A stretch of DNA of 7,708 bases from Odoribacteraceae bacterium (GCA_031267995.1 JAIRXZ010000094.1:1-7708); one strand, 5' to 3'. Shown: positions 1 through 7,578, counted from the stretch's first letter. Made by a program: numbers and translations. The notes: generated by a model from the letters alone, not told the origin.

Positions 1-1034
1 CCGGAGGGGGGGGCGGGCGTGAGTTCGACGTGGACGGGGAGGTGGTCGCTGTATCCGCCGGCGTAGCGGCGACCGTGGTAGGTGGGGAAGGGTTTTTGGC
101 CGTAGTGCGTTTTGTCGTCGTCGAGGAGGGTTTCGTCAGCGAGGATGGACATGCGGGAGGGGGTTTGCCAGGGGAAGTTGCCGTTGAGGAGGGAGCCGGA
201 GACGAGGATGTGGTCGAGGGTTTGCCATTTGCCGCGGTAGCGGTAGGAGCCGGTGGCGGCGCGGCGGTAGTGGTAGGCGGTGTTGTAGAGGGCGTTGGAG
301 GAGGGGTGGCGGGCGGCGGCGGGTTTGGCGCCAAGGCGGCGTTGGGCGAGGGTGCCGGGGGGGCCGTTGAGGTCGCCCATGACGATGAGGGCGGTGCGGG
401 GGTTTTCGCGGCGGATGGAGTCGAGGTGGCGGAGGAGGATGGTGGCGGCGGCGACGCGCTTCCACTCGGAGGCTCGCACGCCGCCGACCATGGAGGGGAA
501 GTGGCAGACGAAGAGGTGGAGGGTGTCCGTTTCGTGGAGGATGCCCTTGCAGTAGAGGATGTCGCGAGAGGGTTCGCTTTTTCCAAGGCGAACGGGCAGG
601 AAGGCTTCGGCGAGGGGACGGAAGTGTTCGCGGCGGTAGAGGAGCGCGACGTCGATGCCTCGCGGGTCGGGGGAATCGGCGTGCACGATGCCGTAGTCGG
701 CACGCGCGAGGGTCGTGCGGCGCGTCAGGTCGAGGAGGACGCGGCGGTTTTCGACTTCGGCGAGACCGATGAGGAGGGGCGGGGTTTGGCCGCCGGCGAG
801 AAGGAGGGCGCGGGAGATGTTCAATAGTTTCTTGTTGTAGCGGGTCCACGTCCAGTGGCGGGTGCCTTCGGGGGTGAAGTCGTCGTCGCGCGTGGCGGGG
901 TCGTCGCGGGGGTCGAAGAGGTTTTCGACGTTGTAAAAGACGACCCGGTAGGGCGGTTCCTTTCCCGATGTTTGCCCGGCGGCGGGGAGTGTCGCGAGGA
1001 TGCAGCAGGCGAGGGTGGTTAGCCGGCGATCCAT
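1..1034 (-). CDS. Secreted endonuclease/exonuclease/phosphatase-family protein, 3' end outside window
   Basis: This reading frame is open from an ATG at 1034 to the left edge (344 codons) with no stop seen. The start is firm because an in-frame TAA lies directly upstream of the ATG. Residues 1 to about 21 form a signal peptide (short basic start, hydrophobic stretch, PAAGQ), so the product is probably exported. The metal-dependent EEP (DNase I-like) fold is shown by VVFYNVENLFD (Asn35), LAEVEN (Glu93), GIDVALLYR (Asp128), VCHFPS (His178), VMGDLNGPP (Asp221, Asn223), TLDHILVSG (Asp274) and GYSDHLPVHVEL (Asp330, His331). All expected catalytic positions are present and the frame probably ends soon after the edge. 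The family cleaves phosphodiester or phosphomonoester bonds; the substrate (nucleic acid, lipid or sugar phosphate) cannot be told from sequence. Its start overlaps the end of rseP by 16 bases, so it is probably translationally coupled as the last known gene of the operon. Its third codon positions are very C-rich. Confidence 0.88.
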   Translation of the reverse strand, partial: MDRRLTTLACCILATLPAAGQTSGKEPPYRVVFYNVENLFDPRDDPATRDDDFTPEGTRHWTWTRYNKKLLNISRALLLAGGQTPPLLIGLAEVENRRVLLDLTRRTTLARADYGIVHADSPDPRGIDVALLYRREHFRPLAEAFLPVRLGKSEPSRDILYCKGILHETDTLHLFVCHFPSMVGGVRASEWKRVAAATILLRHLDSIRRENPRTALIVMGDLNGPPGTLAQRRLGAKPAAARHPSSNALYNTAYHYRRAATGSYRYRGKWQTLDHILVSGSLLNGNFPWQTPSRMSILADETLLDDDKTHYGQKPFPTYHGRRYAGGYSDHLPVHVELTPAPPS

Positions 1035-2356
1035 TTAACAAGGTCGTTCCCGTTGGCCAGGAGCAGGAGGGCGAGGATGAAGATCATGCCGGCGACTTGT
1101 GCCCTTTCGAGGAATTGGTCGCTGGGTTTTCGCCGGGTGACCATTTCGTAGAGGAGGAAGAGTACGTGCCCGCCGTCCATGGCCGGTATCGGCAGGAGGT
1201 TCATGATGCCGAGGACGATGGAGAGGAGCGCCGTCATCTCCCAGAATGATGGCCAGTGCCATTGACCGGGGAAGATGCTGCCGATGGAGATGAAGCCTCC
1301 CATGGATTTGAGCGCCTCGGGGTCTTTGAATAGTTTGAATTGCTTGAGGTAGCCGGAGATTCGCTCGATGGCCATTTGGCAGCCGGCGGGGATGGCGGCG
1401 AGGAGGGTGAAGTCGCGGGAGACGTATTCGAAATCGTCATTTAGTCGCCAGTAGATGCCCATGAATCCGTCGGCGCCCACGGGGACGGCGATGGAGAGGG
1501 TGTCGGCGCCGCGGAGGACGCGGGCGGCGAGGGTTTGGGCGCGGCGCGATTGGATGAAGAGGTTGGTTTGGTCGGCGTAAGTGAATGTTTCGCCGTCCAG
1601 GGAGAGGATTTTGTCGTTTTCCATCAAGCCCGCGTCGCGCGCCGGGGAGTGCTGGGCGAATTTGGCGATTTCTCCCGTGTGGAGGCAGCGCGGGGCGAGG
1701 TAGCTCTTGCGTTTGAAGCTTTTGGAGGAGGAGGAGAGCAGTTCTTTCCGGAAGGAGGGGGGGAGGGTGATCGTGACAGGTTGGCCGGCGCGGAGTAGTT
1801 GCACGTCGTTGACTTCATCGAGGAGGATCGTGCCGACGATGGTGGCGAAGTCGTCTACTTTCTTGCCGTCGAGGGCGACGATGACGTCGCCGTTTTGGAT
1901 GCCCGCGCCGAGGAAGAGGGTGTCGGCGACGACGCCATATTTAAGGTTTTCCGCCGGGAGGTAGCGCTCGCCCCAGGCGTAGAGGATGGCGATGTAGAGG
2001 AGGAAGGCGAATACGAGGTTCACGGTGACGCCGCCGATCATGATCAGCAACCGCTGCCAGGCCGGTTTGGAGCGGAACTCGTGGGGCTTGGGGGGTTCTT
2101 TGAGGCTTTCCGTGTCGAGCGATTCGTCGACCATCCCGGAGATTTTCACGAAACCGCCGAGGGGGAGCCAGCCCATGCCGTATTCCGTGTCGCCGTGGCG
2201 GAACTTGAAAAGCGAAAACCAGGGGGCAAAGAAGATGTAAAATTTCTCCACCCGCACCTTGAAGAGGCGCGCCATGGCGTAGTGACCCATCTCGTGTACC
2301 AAAACGAGCATCGACAGGCTGAGGAAGAATTGTAGTGCTTTGATGATTATTTCCAT
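1019..2356 (-). CDS. rseP: RIP metalloprotease RseP (site-2 intramembrane zinc protease)
   Basis: The 445-residue product is an inner-membrane site-2 protease that cleaves transmembrane segments of substrates such as anti-sigma factors or signal-peptide remnants. The zinc site LVHEMGHY (HExxH, residues 21-25) lies in the first membrane helix (about 7-30). The third ligand is in NLLPIPAMDGG (386-396, Asp394). A GGV turn followed by a second helix (about 103-125) and a C-terminal helix (about 424-440) complete the four-helix RseP layout. The periplasmic middle carries two PDZ-like domains, about 139-200 (GAGIQNGDVIVALDG) and 220-300 (ARDAGLMENDKILSLDG). Length is usual for the family in Bacteroidota. 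The gene begins 9 bases after the dxr stop, and its own stop lies inside the next gene. No Shine-Dalgarno sequence is visible before the ATG (AAAACAACAACATG). The local substrate is unknown; no sigma or anti-sigma gene is in the window. Confidence 0.96.
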   Translation of the reverse strand: MEIIIKALQFFLSLSMLVLVHEMGHYAMARLFKVRVEKFYIFFAPWFSLFKFRHGDTEYGMGWLPLGGFVKISGMVDESLDTESLKEPPKPHEFRSKPAWQRLLIMIGGVTVNLVFAFLLYIAILYAWGERYLPAENLKYGVVADTLFLGAGIQNGDVIVALDGKKVDDFATIVGTILLDEVNDVQLLRAGQPVTITLPPSFRKELLSSSSKSFKRKSYLAPRCLHTGEIAKFAQHSPARDAGLMENDKILSLDGETFTYADQTNLFIQSRRAQTLAARVLRGADTLSIAVPVGADGFMGIYWRLNDDFEYVSRDFTLLAAIPAGCQMAIERISGYLKQFKLFKDPEALKSMGGFISIGSIFPGQWHWPSFWEMTALLSIVLGIMNLLPIPAMDGGHVLFLLYEMVTRRKPSDQFLERAQVAGMIFILALLLLANGNDLVKWIAG

Positions 2357-2365
2357 GTTGTTGTT

Positions 2366-3514
2366 TTAAAAAAGACATTCTCGCGCCAGCCTTCTCGCCG
2401 TCTCGTCCGTGGCCGCGTAATCCTCCAACGAGGGGGAGGTGATTTGTGTGATATTGTTTATTACCCGCTCGATGACCGCGGGGATGCCGGTGAAGGGGAG
2501 GCGCTCCTGCAGGAAGGCTTCCACGGCCACTTCGTTGGCGGCGTTGAGGGCGCACGGGAGGTTGCCGCCGCGACGCGTGGCTTCGAAGGCAAGCTCGAGG
2601 CAGGGGAATGTCCGGGTGTCCGGGCGTTCAAAGGTGAGCGCGCGGCAGAGGTCGAAGTCCACCCGCGGGATCTCCGCGAGGAGGCGATCGGGGTATGTGA
2701 GCGCGTATTGTATGGGCAAACGCATGTCCGGGGCGCCCAGCTGGGCTTTGATCGAGCCGTCAGCGAATTGTACCATCGAGTGGATGATCGACTGGGGGTG
2801 CACGAGTACCTCGATGTGAGCGGGCGACACGCCAAAGAGCCAGCGCGCCTCGATCGCCTCGAAGCCTTTGTTCATCATGGAGGCCGAGTCGATCGTCACC
2901 TTCGCGCCCATGCTCCAGTTGGGATGCCGCAGGGCTTGCGCGGGGGTCACCTGGCGCAGGAAGGCTTCGTCCTTCCCCCTGAAGGGGCCGCCGGAGGCCG
3001 TGAGGATGAGCTTCTCCACGGGGTTGTCCCCCTCGCCGGCGAGGCATTGGAAAATGGCCGAATGTTCCGAGTCCACCGGGAGAATCGCCGCGCCGTGCCG
3101 CGCCGCGAGTTGGCTGATTAACTCCCCCGCGACTACCAGGGTTTCCTTGTTGGCCAGCGCCACGCATTTGCCCGCCCGGATGGCGCTGACGGTGGGCTGG
3201 AGGCCGCTGTAGCCGACCATCGCCGTGAGCACGACGTCCACCGCGTCCGTCTCCGCCACCTGGGCAATGGCGTCGCTGCCGGCGTATACCTTCACGTCCT
3301 CGTCTCGCAGGAGCGACTTTAGCTCCATGTACCTCTCCTCGTCGGCAATCACCACCATGTTGGGCTTGAAGCGGAGGGCTTGCCGCGCCAGCAGCTCCAC
3401 GTTGCGACGCGCCGTCAGCGCTTCCACGCGAAACCTCTCCGGGTACGCCGCGATAACCTGCAGGGCCTGCGTGCCGATGGATCCCGTGGATCCCAGAATC
3501 GTGATGCTCTTCAC
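2366..3514 (-). CDS. dxr: 1-deoxy-D-xylulose 5-phosphate reductoisomerase
   Basis: Dxr is the cytoplasmic enzyme that converts 1-deoxy-D-xylulose 5-phosphate to 2-C-methyl-D-erythritol 4-phosphate using NADPH and a divalent metal, the committed step of the MEP isoprenoid pathway. The 382-residue product starts MKSITILGSTGSIG, with the NADPH-binding GSTGSIG at 8-14. ANKE is at 121-124. The metal ligands are Asp148 and Glu150 (VDSEH) and Glu219 (NKGFEA). Substrate-site residues are Ser174 (TASGGPFRG), His197 and Trp200 (HPNWSMG), Asn215 and Lys216. All match the E. coli enzyme after alignment by eye. I chose the GTG at 3514 because it places GSTGSIG at the family's usual position. The frame stays open upstream to 3745, but that part lies inside the M23 gene and does not resemble Dxr. 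The GTG shares its first base with the TAG stop of the M23 gene, indicating coupled translation. Confidence 0.97.
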   Translation of the reverse strand: MKSITILGSTGSIGTQALQVIAAYPERFRVEALTARRNVELLARQALRFKPNMVVIADEERYMELKSLLRDEDVKVYAGSDAIAQVAETDAVDVVLTAMVGYSGLQPTVSAIRAGKCVALANKETLVVAGELISQLAARHGAAILPVDSEHSAIFQCLAGEGDNPVEKLILTASGGPFRGKDEAFLRQVTPAQALRHPNWSMGAKVTIDSASMMNKGFEAIEARWLFGVSPAHIEVLVHPQSIIHSMVQFADGSIKAQLGAPDMRLPIQYALTYPDRLLAEIPRVDFDLCRALTFERPDTRTFPCLELAFEATRRGGNLPCALNAANEVAVEAFLQERLPFTGIPAVIERVINNITQITSPSLEDYAATDETARRLARECLF

Positions 3515-3516
3515 TA
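3512..3516 (-). promoter_or_regulatory. TAGTG stop/start overlap joining the M23 gene to dxr
   Basis: Read on the minus strand, the five bases are TAGTG: the M23 peptidase stop TAG (3516-3514) and the dxr start GTG (3514-3512) share one G. No Shine-Dalgarno sequence is apparent upstream. The arrangement favours re-initiation by ribosomes finishing the upstream gene, and it supports the GTG start assignment. Confidence 0.75.
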
Positions 3517-4389
3517 TTCGAACTTGATGTATTTTTCCGGGTCGACGGGCTTGCCGCCGCGCCACAACTCGAAGTGGAGATGCGGCCCCGTCGTCTCCTC
3601 CCCCGTGTTGCCCACGACGGCGATGGCTTCTCCCACGCGCACCACGTCTCCCTGTTTCTTCAGCAGCACGGAGTTGTGCTTGTATATCGAGATAAAGTCC
3701 CCGGCATGTTGCACCTGGATGACGTACCCCGTTTTCATCGTCCAATCGCTAAAAACCACCACACCGCCCAGCACGGCGGAGACGTTGGCGTTCTGCTTGG
3801 CCACCAGGTCGACCCCGTAGTGGTGAATGCTCTCGTCGAAATGGCCGGAGACAAGACCGCTCGCCAGCGGGGGAAAACAGTGGTAAAAATTCTCCTGGAA
3901 GGAGGACGGCGACGACGCCTCCAGCGATAAATTAAAGCGCTCGCGCTCCTCCACCAGCTCCCGGAAATTCTTCTCCTCGTCGCTGGCGCCCAGGGGGACG
4001 GTGTCGTAATTCATCTTCACCGTCGGGGCGGTTTCGCCGGAGAGGGAGTCGGCGCGGGTGGTCTCCCCGGCAATCACCATGCGGATGGAATTAAAAAATC
4101 TGTCCCTCTTGGCCAGCTCGATGGCCAGCGAATCCACCCTCAAGGCATTCATCGTGATCTGCCGGCGCATGCTCCTGTCGGGGTAGCCGGGGATAAATTC
4201 GCGCAAGCCGGTGAAGGCAATCAGGACGGTGGTCAGCGCGATTAAAACAACGGACAACATGCTTAACGCGCTGGCCACGTGCAGCCGCGACAAGCGCAGT
4301 TGCATCACCTCCTCGAAGGTCGTTTCGTTCAAGATGGAGAGCTTGTACTTGCTTCTCAACCTTTTCCAGAATGTTTTCTTGGCTTTCAT
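3514..4389 (-). CDS. Membrane-anchored M23 (LytM/DipM-type) peptidase
   Basis: The 291-residue product has a basic cytoplasmic N-terminus (MKAKKTFWKRLRSKYKLSIL), one membrane helix (about 38-60), a periplasmic linker rich in charged residues (about 62-175) and a C-terminal M23 domain (about 180-285). Zinc and catalytic residues are present: His190 and Asp194 in HYGVDLVA, His238 in IYKHNS, and His270/His272 in GPHLHFELW. The family cleaves peptide cross-links of peptidoglycan; since all ligands are retained it is probably an active hydrolase, although regulatory LytM proteins look similar. The start at 4389 is preferred over an in-frame ATG at 4482: the KKxFWKRLRxKYKLSILNExTFEEV opening is the one I recall for this family in Bacteroidota, and the candidate -7 box lies just upstream of 4389 but inside the longer version. 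It is the first gene of the minus-strand operon leading into dxr. Confidence 0.9.
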   Translation of the reverse strand: MKAKKTFWKRLRSKYKLSILNETTFEEVMQLRLSRLHVASALSMLSVVLIALTTVLIAFTGLREFIPGYPDRSMRRQITMNALRVDSLAIELAKRDRFFNSIRMVIAGETTRADSLSGETAPTVKMNYDTVPLGASDEEKNFRELVEERERFNLSLEASSPSSFQENFYHCFPPLASGLVSGHFDESIHHYGVDLVAKQNANVSAVLGGVVVFSDWTMKTGYVIQVQHAGDFISIYKHNSVLLKKQGDVVRVGEAIAVVGNTGEETTGPHLHFELWRGGKPVDPEKYIKFE

Positions 4390-4420
4390 TGGTATTCTTA
4401 ATCCCCGAAATTTGAGTTTC

Positions 4421-4428
4421 CAAAAATA
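4421..4428 (-). promoter_or_regulatory. Candidate -7 box for the M23-dxr-rseP operon
   Basis: On the minus strand these bases read TATTTTTG, matching the Bacteroidota -7 consensus TAnnTTTG. Transcription would start near 4414, giving a leader of about 25 bases before the ATG at 4389. No TTTG-like -33 element is found at the usual spacing. The assignment rests on the single box and its position. Confidence 0.5.
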
Positions 4429-4551
4429 GTGCAAAAATTTTATTCTTTCGCCATCGCTTGCCCCTGGCGCCTCTCTTTTCATTATTTTTAAAATACACTA
4501 TAAATTAACGTTAAATCATAATCTACACACCGGGCATCACTTTCAATCCAG

Positions 4552-4559
4552 TATATTTG
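4552..4559 (+). promoter_or_regulatory. Candidate -7 box for the M16 peptidase gene
   Basis: The sequence TATATTTG matches TAnnTTTG exactly and ends 27 bases before the ATG at 4587, implying a leader of roughly 20 bases. A -33 TTTG at 19-21 bases upstream is not seen, but that element is weakly conserved. The leader (about 4566-4586) is AT-rich with no Shine-Dalgarno sequence, as is usual for this phylum. Confidence 0.55.
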
Positions 4560-4586
4560 CGCTATTAAATCTTAAAAATTTTCCGT

Positions 4587-7403
4587 ATGATAAAAAGAAT
4601 TTCCCTCTTATGCTTGTTTGTCGCGCTGGCGAGCCTTCGCCTGACCGCCCAGTACGACATGAACGCCCCCGTACCCATGGATCCGCTTATCCGCACGGGC
4701 AAGCTGGCGAATGGACTCACTTACTACGTCCGCCGCAATGCCGAACCCAAGGAGCGGGCTAACTTCTACATCATCCAAAACGTCGGGGCAATCCTCGAAA
4801 ATGACGACCAGGACGGCCTCGCGCACTTCCTCGAGCACATGGCCTTCAACGGCACCAAACACTTTCCGGGCAGAAAGGGGCTGATCAAAATTCTCGAAAA
4901 ACACGGCATCGAATTCGGGAGCAATATCAACGCCTATACCGCGCAGGACGAAACCGTTTACAATATCGACGACGTCCCCACGACGAACATCCCGCTGCTG
5001 GACACCTGCCTGCTTATTCTTCATGACTGGTCGCACTTCCTCACGCTGGAGGATAAGGAGATTGACTCCGAGCGCCCCGTCATCTCCGAGGAGTGGCGCA
5101 CGCGGCGCAATTCGCAATTCAGGATGCGGGCGCAGCTCATGCCCGTGCTGCTCAATAATTCCAAGTACGCGCGGCGGGATGTCATCGGGAATCTCGACCT
5201 CATCCAAAATTTCCCCTACCAAAGACTTCGCGATTTCTACGCGCAGTGGTACCGTCCCGACTTGCAAGCCATCGCCGTCGTGGGCGATTTCGACGTGGAC
5301 GACATGGAAAAGAAAGTCATCACCCTCTTCTCCGACATCCCCGCCTCCAAAAACCCCACCCCGCGGCCAGATTTCGAGGTGCCCGACCACGACGACATCA
5401 AATTCGTCTGCGCCACCGACAAGGAGCTGACCCAATCCTCCATCGCCATCTTCATCAAGCATCCCGCCACCCCCAACGAAGCCAAAAACCACGGCTACGT
5501 CAGGGAAAACCTGATAAAATCGTTTTACAACAACATGTTCGCGCAACGCGTCAGCGAACTCCTGCAGCGGGGCGATCCCCCCTTCATCAACGCCCGCGGC
5601 GGCTTCAGCGGCCTCGTCCGGGGCATCAACACCTACAGCATCTCCACCACCGCCAAACCCAACGAGGAAGCCCTCGCCCTGGAGACCATCTACCGCGAAA
5701 ACGAGCGGGTTAAACGCTTCGGATTCACCGACGGCGAGCTGGAACGCGTCAAGATCAACACCCTCGTATCCCTCGAAAGCTCCTACAAGCAGCGGGACAA
5801 AATCTCCTCCGGCGCGTACGTCAGCAGCATCATGTCGCACTTCCTCAACGGCGACCCGCTGGACGATGCCGAATACTCCTACAACCTCTACAAGGCGCTG
5901 GTACCCACCATCACCCTGGAAGAGGTCTCCGCCCTGGCGCCCCGCTACATCAACCACCACAACATGGTTATCGTCATCAACGGCCCCCCGGAGGGCGTCA
6001 CCCACCTCACCGAAGCCGAAGCCATCGCCATCATCGAAAAGGTAGAACAATCCACCATCGAACCTTACCAGGACAAGGTCGCCGAAGGCTCCCTCATCAA
6101 CGAAGAACTCGCCGGCTCCCCCATCGTCTCCACCAAAAAACTGCCGCAGTTCAACGCCGAGGAGTGGACACTCGCCAACGGCGCCAAGGTGCTCTTCCGC
6201 GAGGCCGACTTTGAAAAAGACAACATCGCCGTCGCCTCCTACAGCAAGGGCGGCACCTCACTCTACGACATCGACAAGCTGGCCTCCGCCAACGTCGTCG
6301 ACCAGTTCGTTGCCGCCTACGGCGTGGGCGATCACGACATCCGGGCGCTGCAAAAACTCCTCACCGGCAAGCAAGCCAAGGTCAACATCTCCATCGGGGG
6401 CCTCGCGGAATCCATCGGGGGAGCGTCAACGCCCGCCGACTTCGAGACGCTCATGCAGCTCCTCTACCTCTACTTTGAAAAACCGCGCTTCGACCCCGAA
6501 GTACACGCCACCCTCATGCAGCGCAACTACGCCGCCATCGCCAACCAGGAAAACAACCCCACCAAAATCATGCAGGACTCCCTCTCCCTCATCCTCTCCA
6601 ACCACCACCCCCGGACACTCATCTTCGGGAAAAACTTCCTGGACGCCGTCTCCATCGAACAAATTGAAGAGATCTACCGCGACCGCATCAAGGACGCCAG
6701 CGACTTCGTCTTCTTCATCGTCGGCAACGTCGACGCCGAAACGGTAAAACCGCTCGTCGAAAAGTACATCGGATCCATCTCCACCTACCACCGCAAGGAG
6801 ACCTGGAAGGACAACAAGGTGCGTCCCCCCAAGGGAAAAACCGCCAAAGTCATCCCCCTCAACCTGGAAACCCCCAAAACAACCGTCATCACCCGCTTCA
6901 CCAAGGAGATGAAAATCACCATCCCCCGCGGCATCTACATCGACATCCTCAAGGACATCCTCCAGCTCCGCTACACCGAAAACGTCAGGGAAAAAGAGGG
7001 AGGCACCTACGGTGTCCAGGTATCCGCCGGCGCGTCCGACAAACCTTACTCCGTCGCCACCGTCGGCATGATGTTCGACTGCGACCCGGACAAGGCCGAA
7101 CACCTCAAATCCCTCATCTACGCCGAGGTGGACAAAATGGTGAAAGAAGGCCCCACCGCCGAGGAGTTGAGCAAGGTCACCACCAGCCTCCTCAAAAACC
7201 ACGAACAGGTGAAACCCCACAACTCCTACTGGATGCGGGTGATCCGCGCCTACTACCTGGATGGCATCAACATCGACGACCCCAAAAATTTCGAGAACAT
7301 CGTCCGCAAGGTAAAACCCAAGGACATCCAGTCGCTCGCCAAAACCATCTTCAACGGCGCCGACGTGGTGGACGTGATGTTTGTCCCCCGGCAGGAAGAT
7401 TAA
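4587..7403 (+). CDS. Exported M16-family zinc peptidase (PqqL/pitrilysin type)
   Basis: The 938-residue product starts with a signal peptide (1-22, ending LRLTAQ), so it works in the periplasm or outside the cytoplasm. It has the double-halved M16 architecture. The N-terminal active domain (about 35-210) has the inverted zinc motif HFLEH (His80, Glu83, His84), with the third ligand most likely Glu162 in EIDSERPVISEEW. The first M16 C-type domain begins near FYAQWYRPD (217-225). A second half starts near EEWTLANGAKVLF (about 525) and lacks HxxEH, as expected for the non-catalytic domain. It ends with another M16 C-type domain (from about 697, YRDRI) holding the Arg801...Tyr808 pair of REKEGGTYG that binds the substrate C-terminus. 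Length matches 930-950-residue family members. The family degrades peptides taken into its internal chamber; the natural substrate is unknown. It is monocistronic: own promoter candidate, terminator 39 bases downstream, and opposite orientation to the operon beside it. Confidence 0.94.
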   Translation: MIKRISLLCLFVALASLRLTAQYDMNAPVPMDPLIRTGKLANGLTYYVRRNAEPKERANFYIIQNVGAILENDDQDGLAHFLEHMAFNGTKHFPGRKGLIKILEKHGIEFGSNINAYTAQDETVYNIDDVPTTNIPLLDTCLLILHDWSHFLTLEDKEIDSERPVISEEWRTRRNSQFRMRAQLMPVLLNNSKYARRDVIGNLDLIQNFPYQRLRDFYAQWYRPDLQAIAVVGDFDVDDMEKKVITLFSDIPASKNPTPRPDFEVPDHDDIKFVCATDKELTQSSIAIFIKHPATPNEAKNHGYVRENLIKSFYNNMFAQRVSELLQRGDPPFINARGGFSGLVRGINTYSISTTAKPNEEALALETIYRENERVKRFGFTDGELERVKINTLVSLESSYKQRDKISSGAYVSSIMSHFLNGDPLDDAEYSYNLYKALVPTITLEEVSALAPRYINHHNMVIVINGPPEGVTHLTEAEAIAIIEKVEQSTIEPYQDKVAEGSLINEELAGSPIVSTKKLPQFNAEEWTLANGAKVLFREADFEKDNIAVASYSKGGTSLYDIDKLASANVVDQFVAAYGVGDHDIRALQKLLTGKQAKVNISIGGLAESIGGASTPADFETLMQLLYLYFEKPRFDPEVHATLMQRNYAAIANQENNPTKIMQDSLSLILSNHHPRTLIFGKNFLDAVSIEQIEEIYRDRIKDASDFVFFIVGNVDAETVKPLVEKYIGSISTYHRKETWKDNKVRPPKGKTAKVIPLNLETPKTTVITRFTKEMKITIPRGIYIDILKDILQLRYTENVREKEGGTYGVQVSAGASDKPYSVATVGMMFDCDPDKAEHLKSLIYAEVDKMVKEGPTAEELSKVTTSLLKNHEQVKPHNSYWMRVIRAYYLDGINIDDPKNFENIVRKVKPKDIQSLAKTIFNGADVVDVMFVPRQED

Positions 7404-7441
7404 ACACCCCCCGACGGGGAACGCGAATAACGCTATGTAAG

Positions 7442-7473
7442 AAAGGGCTGCCCTCCGGGACAGCCCTTTTTTT
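7442..7473 (+). terminator. Rho-independent terminator of the M16 gene
   Basis: The arms AAAGGGCTG (7442-7450) and CAGCCCTTT (7461-7469) pair perfectly over 9 bases. An inner CCC/GGG (7451-7453 with 7457-7459) can add three pairs around a TCC loop with one bulged A. A run of seven T (7467-7473) follows. It lies 39 bases after the M16 stop. On the minus strand only three T follow the stem, so termination should act mainly on plus-strand transcripts. Confidence 0.93.
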
Positions 7474-7480
7474 ATCATCC

Positions 7481-7578
7481 GGGCAAGGGCGCGTTATCGC
7501 CCGGACAGATGCGCCCGCGGGAAAGAGTGCGCCCACGCGAGAAAGAACACGCACGCGTGGGAAAGGGCGCACACGCAG
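7481..7578. repeat. Degenerate tandem array with a 20-base period
   Basis: Related segments start at 7481, about 7501, 7519, 7539 and 7559. The clearest three read GGGAAAGAGTGCGCCCACGC, GAGAAAGAACACGCACGCGT and GGGAAAGGGCGCACACGCAG. The first (GGGCAAGGGCGC...) matches the last in 11 of its first 12 bases, while the one near 7501 is shorter and weaker. The final unit is also the start of the left arm of the large inverted repeat, suggesting the array grew or decayed from that element. No coding role is seen. Confidence 0.55.

Larger units (their letters stand above)
4390..4586. other. Divergent intergenic region between the M23 and M16 genes
   Basis: These 197 bases separate genes transcribed in opposite directions and are distinctly AT-rich beside the GC-rich flanks. 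They contain one Bacteroidota-type -7 box for each direction. A perfect 10-base palindrome, TTAACGTTAA (4505-4514), lies near the middle; it could be an operator but is short enough to be chance in AT-rich sequence. No RNA gene or small coding frame is evident. Confidence 0.8.

Noticed and set aside
30..827. A 265-codon plus-strand open frame
   Set aside because: It is antisense to the EEP-family gene, has biased Gly/Val/Ala/Glu composition and no recognisable motif, whereas the minus strand shows a full set of EEP catalytic motifs.
1002..1034. Lipoprotein signal in the EEP protein (cysteines at residues 10-11)
   Set aside because: The cysteines lie too near the N-terminus and lack Leu at -3 with a small residue at -1 in lipobox register; an ordinary signal peptide fits better.
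136..1041. A 301-codon minus-strand frame in a second phase over the EEP gene
   Set aside because: It is Pro/Arg/His-rich out-of-frame translation of the same C-rich DNA; the other phase has the signal peptide and catalytic motifs.
3515..3745. Upstream extension of dxr
   Set aside because: The frame is open, but the extra 77 residues are Arg/Gly-rich, overlap the M23 domain in another phase and are absent from Dxr proteins.
4390..4482. Longer start for the M23 peptidase
   Set aside because: The extra 31 residues precede the usual family N-terminus and would place the candidate -7 box inside the coding region.
4608..6050. A 480-codon open frame on the minus strand opposite the M16 gene
   Set aside because: Its translation is low-complexity (Gly, Val, Asp, Glu) with no family motif, and the plus strand encodes an intact M16 peptidase with all key residues. 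The frame is explained by C-ending codons.
6426..7478. A 350-codon open frame on the minus strand starting inside the terminator
   Set aside because: Same Gly/Val/Asp-rich shadow composition; its start lies within the terminator stem-loop and it overlaps the real M16 C-terminal domains.
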